30,682 bases of DNA. Source: Beroe ovata (lineage: Eukaryota; Ctenophora; Nuda; Beroida; Beroidae). Of this stretch, positions 29,001 through 30,682 are shown in pieces. Each line of letters opens with the position of its first letter. The first letter of the stretch is position 1. The stretch spans positions 344,622-375,303 of the forward strand of contig CAMPET010000038.1 in NCBI GenBank assembly GCA_946803715.1. The letters are read 5' to 3'. The notes beneath the pieces were generated by a model, which saw only the letters and a program-made list of their open reading frames with translations, searched no databases and was not told where the DNA came from. Made by a program: the position numbers and the translations under genes.

Positions 29001-30600
29001 ACACACACCTGCTCAGGAAAGCGAGTTGAGGCCAATTCCTTATCATTATCGGCGTAGTTCTGTAGCGTGATCAGCGATTTCTTGAGATACAAATCGTTAC
29101 ACTTCCTCGTATCTGAGCTATCGCTCCGAAGTCGCGACAAAGCGATCGTCAGTTGAATTTTCACCCGTGAGAAGCTCTGCAAAGTTATTCTGAGTTCAGC
29201 GCAAACGAATCACGAGTTTCGAGAGATCACCAAAATATTTCCTTGTGTTTAAGAAAACTCACCCCGACACTCTCGTAGTTCTGTCTCATGAGCAGGTAGA
29301 TGCTGACGATGGCATCCTCCCTCACTTCCCTCACGAAACTAGCACAATGTCGGAGGAGCTGATAGCACAGAGACGAACACTGGTCTGTTTCCTCTTCAAA
29401 TATGATGTGAGGGAACTGCGGCGGGATCGATAGAGTGAAGAATAGAATTCCAAACTATGGGATGATTCTTCCGATTCAACGGTAAACGAGGGGGACTTCA
29501 TCAGAAAAGTTTGATATGATAAAATGTGGTGTTTTCACTTGACCATTATTTTCAATCATTTGACAATCATTTGTAAAATAACGATTGTATTGTTCTAAGC
29601 ATCTAGCAAGGCTATCACCTTTGTGATGATAGACCGCTGTGTGGCGAACATGAGTTTCATTACGAAGACGGACTGGTTGGAGCTCATCATGAGCAGTATG
29701 ACATCCAGGATCTTGGACACCACAGGAGAGGAGAGATTGGCATTACCTCCATCCGCCATACTACCACTCTGCAGAGATCACCAAGTTACTACGATACTGC
29801 ACAATGTAAACCAGCATCAAAGAAAGAAAGGTTGGAGTTTTGCAATGTGCCTGCTACAAAGTTGGGGCAATAAATCCGCACCCTGTTTGTCATGTGATCT
29901 CACCTCCACAAGCAACTCGAGGGTATCGAGAGTTATGATACTGGTCTCAGCACAAACCAGGTGGTCACTAGCCTCTTCTTCAGCCGCACCATCCTCCAAA
30001 CCGTCAACCTCGACAGTTTTTGATTTCTGAGCTGTCGCAATGCTCCTGGTGAAACCTCTACTCCCACCAATAACAACATCGTTAGAGGTCTCTGCGGAGT
30101 GTTGAATGCAGCTTTAGCACAAGTTATTTAGTGCCCTAAAATATTACCCCAAAACTAAGCATTATCCCGCTCACGTGTTGCTACTAACACGTTGCTGCTC
30201 ATGCGTTACTACTCACGCGTTACTACGCAGTACTCACGCTTGAGGTGTCGACTCCTTATACCCTTCTCGTTGAACATTGCTTCCAGTTTCAGTTTCGTAT
30301 CCTCAGCCTTGTCGGCGCTCCGTGATGTAACCTTCCTCTTCTCACTCGTCTGGGGTTGAAACATTGTACATTGTACAATATGGGTCGGTACGATATCACT
30401 CAACCTTATGATCTACCGCAACCAGTTGCCAAAAATCGATGAGATTCCCAAGTCTCAACTAGCTCAAAATGAATATGATCTATACTCACGGGGCGGTACT
30501 CAAAGCAGCTGACACACAGCTTGATGATTGATATAAGCGTGAGGATCCTACTAGGCTTCATCGTGTTCAGCCACTTCTTCACAAGTTCATCGTCACAGTT
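26019..30600 (-). CDS. DOCK7: DOCK-C subfamily (DOCK6/7/8) Rho GEF, 3' part
   Basis: Seventeen exons, all phase-compatible: 30600-30490, 30349-30238, 30091-29904, 29768-29619, 29415-29263, 29176-29009, 28910-28728, 28589-28406, 28330-28227, 28091-27986, 27736-27558, 27427-27300, 27194-27017, 26905-26735, 26620-26499, 26397-26331, 26174-26019. They encode 819 aa of the C-terminus; the 5' part lies beyond the window. Diagnostic segments are [29 protein letters not shown] and [10 protein letters not shown] before the catalytic region. The DHR2 domain has [86 protein letters not shown] and [20 protein letters not shown]. The order and wording follow DOCK7 closely. Known role: nucleotide exchange on Rac/Cdc42 in cytoskeletal signalling and polarity. 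Odd points: exon 27736-27558 uses a weak GTTCCG donor, one intron is a GT repeat, one carries a mobile repeat, and a loop in DHR2 has a hexapeptide duplication. Confidence 0.94.
26798..26833. repeat. In-frame 18-bp duplication in a DOCK coding exon
   Basis: TCCCTCCCTATCCGGCCG occurs twice in direct succession. On the coding strand it encodes the repeated hexapeptide RPDREG in the loop between [10 protein letters not shown] and [10 protein letters not shown] of the DHR2 domain, at a place where vertebrate DOCKs have a short variable loop. Confidence 0.9.
27767..27920 (+). mobile_element. GC-rich dispersed repeat, subfamily B copy in a DOCK intron
   Basis: Runs from GGCTGTCGATGATAGCCCCT through a GCGCGCGCGCCGC core, about four tandem units of ATTCTGGCGCAAAT (27823-27873), the hairpin GCCGCTTCGCGGC, and ends GGGCCTAGCATCGCCAGGC. 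It lies between DOCK exons 28091-27986 and 27736-27558 and leaves both splice sites intact. The left end is essentially identical to the copy at 21994-22105 read in reverse, so the family has probably been mobile or copied recently. Confidence 0.75.
28944..29008. repeat. (CA)n microsatellite forming the 5' part of a DOCK intron
   Basis: A long interrupted CA run with an N at 28993. On the coding strand the intron starts CAG|GTGTGTGTGTGTG, so the first GT of the repeat is the splice donor. The N implies that the true repeat length is not resolved. Confidence 0.85.
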
Positions 30601-30682
30601 CTGGAGAAAGAGTGGGAGGGGAGACAGAGGCAGTGAGAATGGGGAAGGGAGTGGAGGGCCAGGGGGTTAGAAGGGGGGGGGG
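30601..30682. other. DOCK intron cut by window end
   Basis: Pyrimidine-rich on the coding strand up to the acceptor CTTTCTCCAG before exon 30600. It ends in a run of G residues at the window edge. No coding sequence seen. Confidence 0.6.

Noticed and set aside
1-30682. tRNA, rRNA or snRNA genes
   Set aside because: No convincing A/B-box pair, rRNA motif or spliceosomal RNA sequence was recognised by eye; a covariance-model scan would be needed to exclude them.

Overview
This is a gene-dense stretch of animal nuclear DNA. Small phase-consistent spliceosomal introns, an MCM8, a DOCK-C GEF, a transglutaminase with a full triad, a receptor tyrosine kinase (RTK) and a UBF-like HMG protein all point to a metazoan. 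Compact introns and an RTK of no obvious bilaterian class suggest a non-bilaterian, perhaps a sponge; that is inference. The window starts in (AC)n and ends in a G-run, and holds three single N characters (8641, 21993, 28993), each inside a repeat, so it may be one short-read scaffold.

Layout. 39-7187 is a minus-strand run: a C1orf74/UPF0739-like gene, a probable mitoribosomal uS3m (MRPS24), a second small mitochondrially targeted basic protein, a UBF-like HMG-box protein and a DDX21-like nucleolar helicase. 7188-9505 has no gene and is dominated by an ~819 bp tandem duplication with an N at its junction. 9506-16325 carries MCM8, a mitochondrial glutamate carrier and a transglutaminase, all minus. 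The transglutaminase is divergent from a 14-exon RTK on the plus strand (16865-20739). 20740-23763 is a repeat island: a composite element with perfect 39-bp terminal inverted repeats, and a foldback element built from degenerate TGTCCA/TGGACA words. 23764-24876 is an intronless MurG-like glycosyltransferase. 26019-30600 is the 3' part (17 exons, 819 codons) of a DOCK6/7/8-type GEF, cut by the window edge.

How the genes relate. There are two adjacent pairs by theme: mitochondrial (uS3m and the basic protein) and nucleolar (UBF-like and DDX21). Most start codons have a YAG acceptor-like trinucleotide a few bases upstream; with the same-strand clustering this raises the possibility of 5' UTR introns or spliced-leader trans-splicing. 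All gene models were read by eye from ORFs, splice sites and phase, with family assignments from remembered motifs; no alignment or database search was run.
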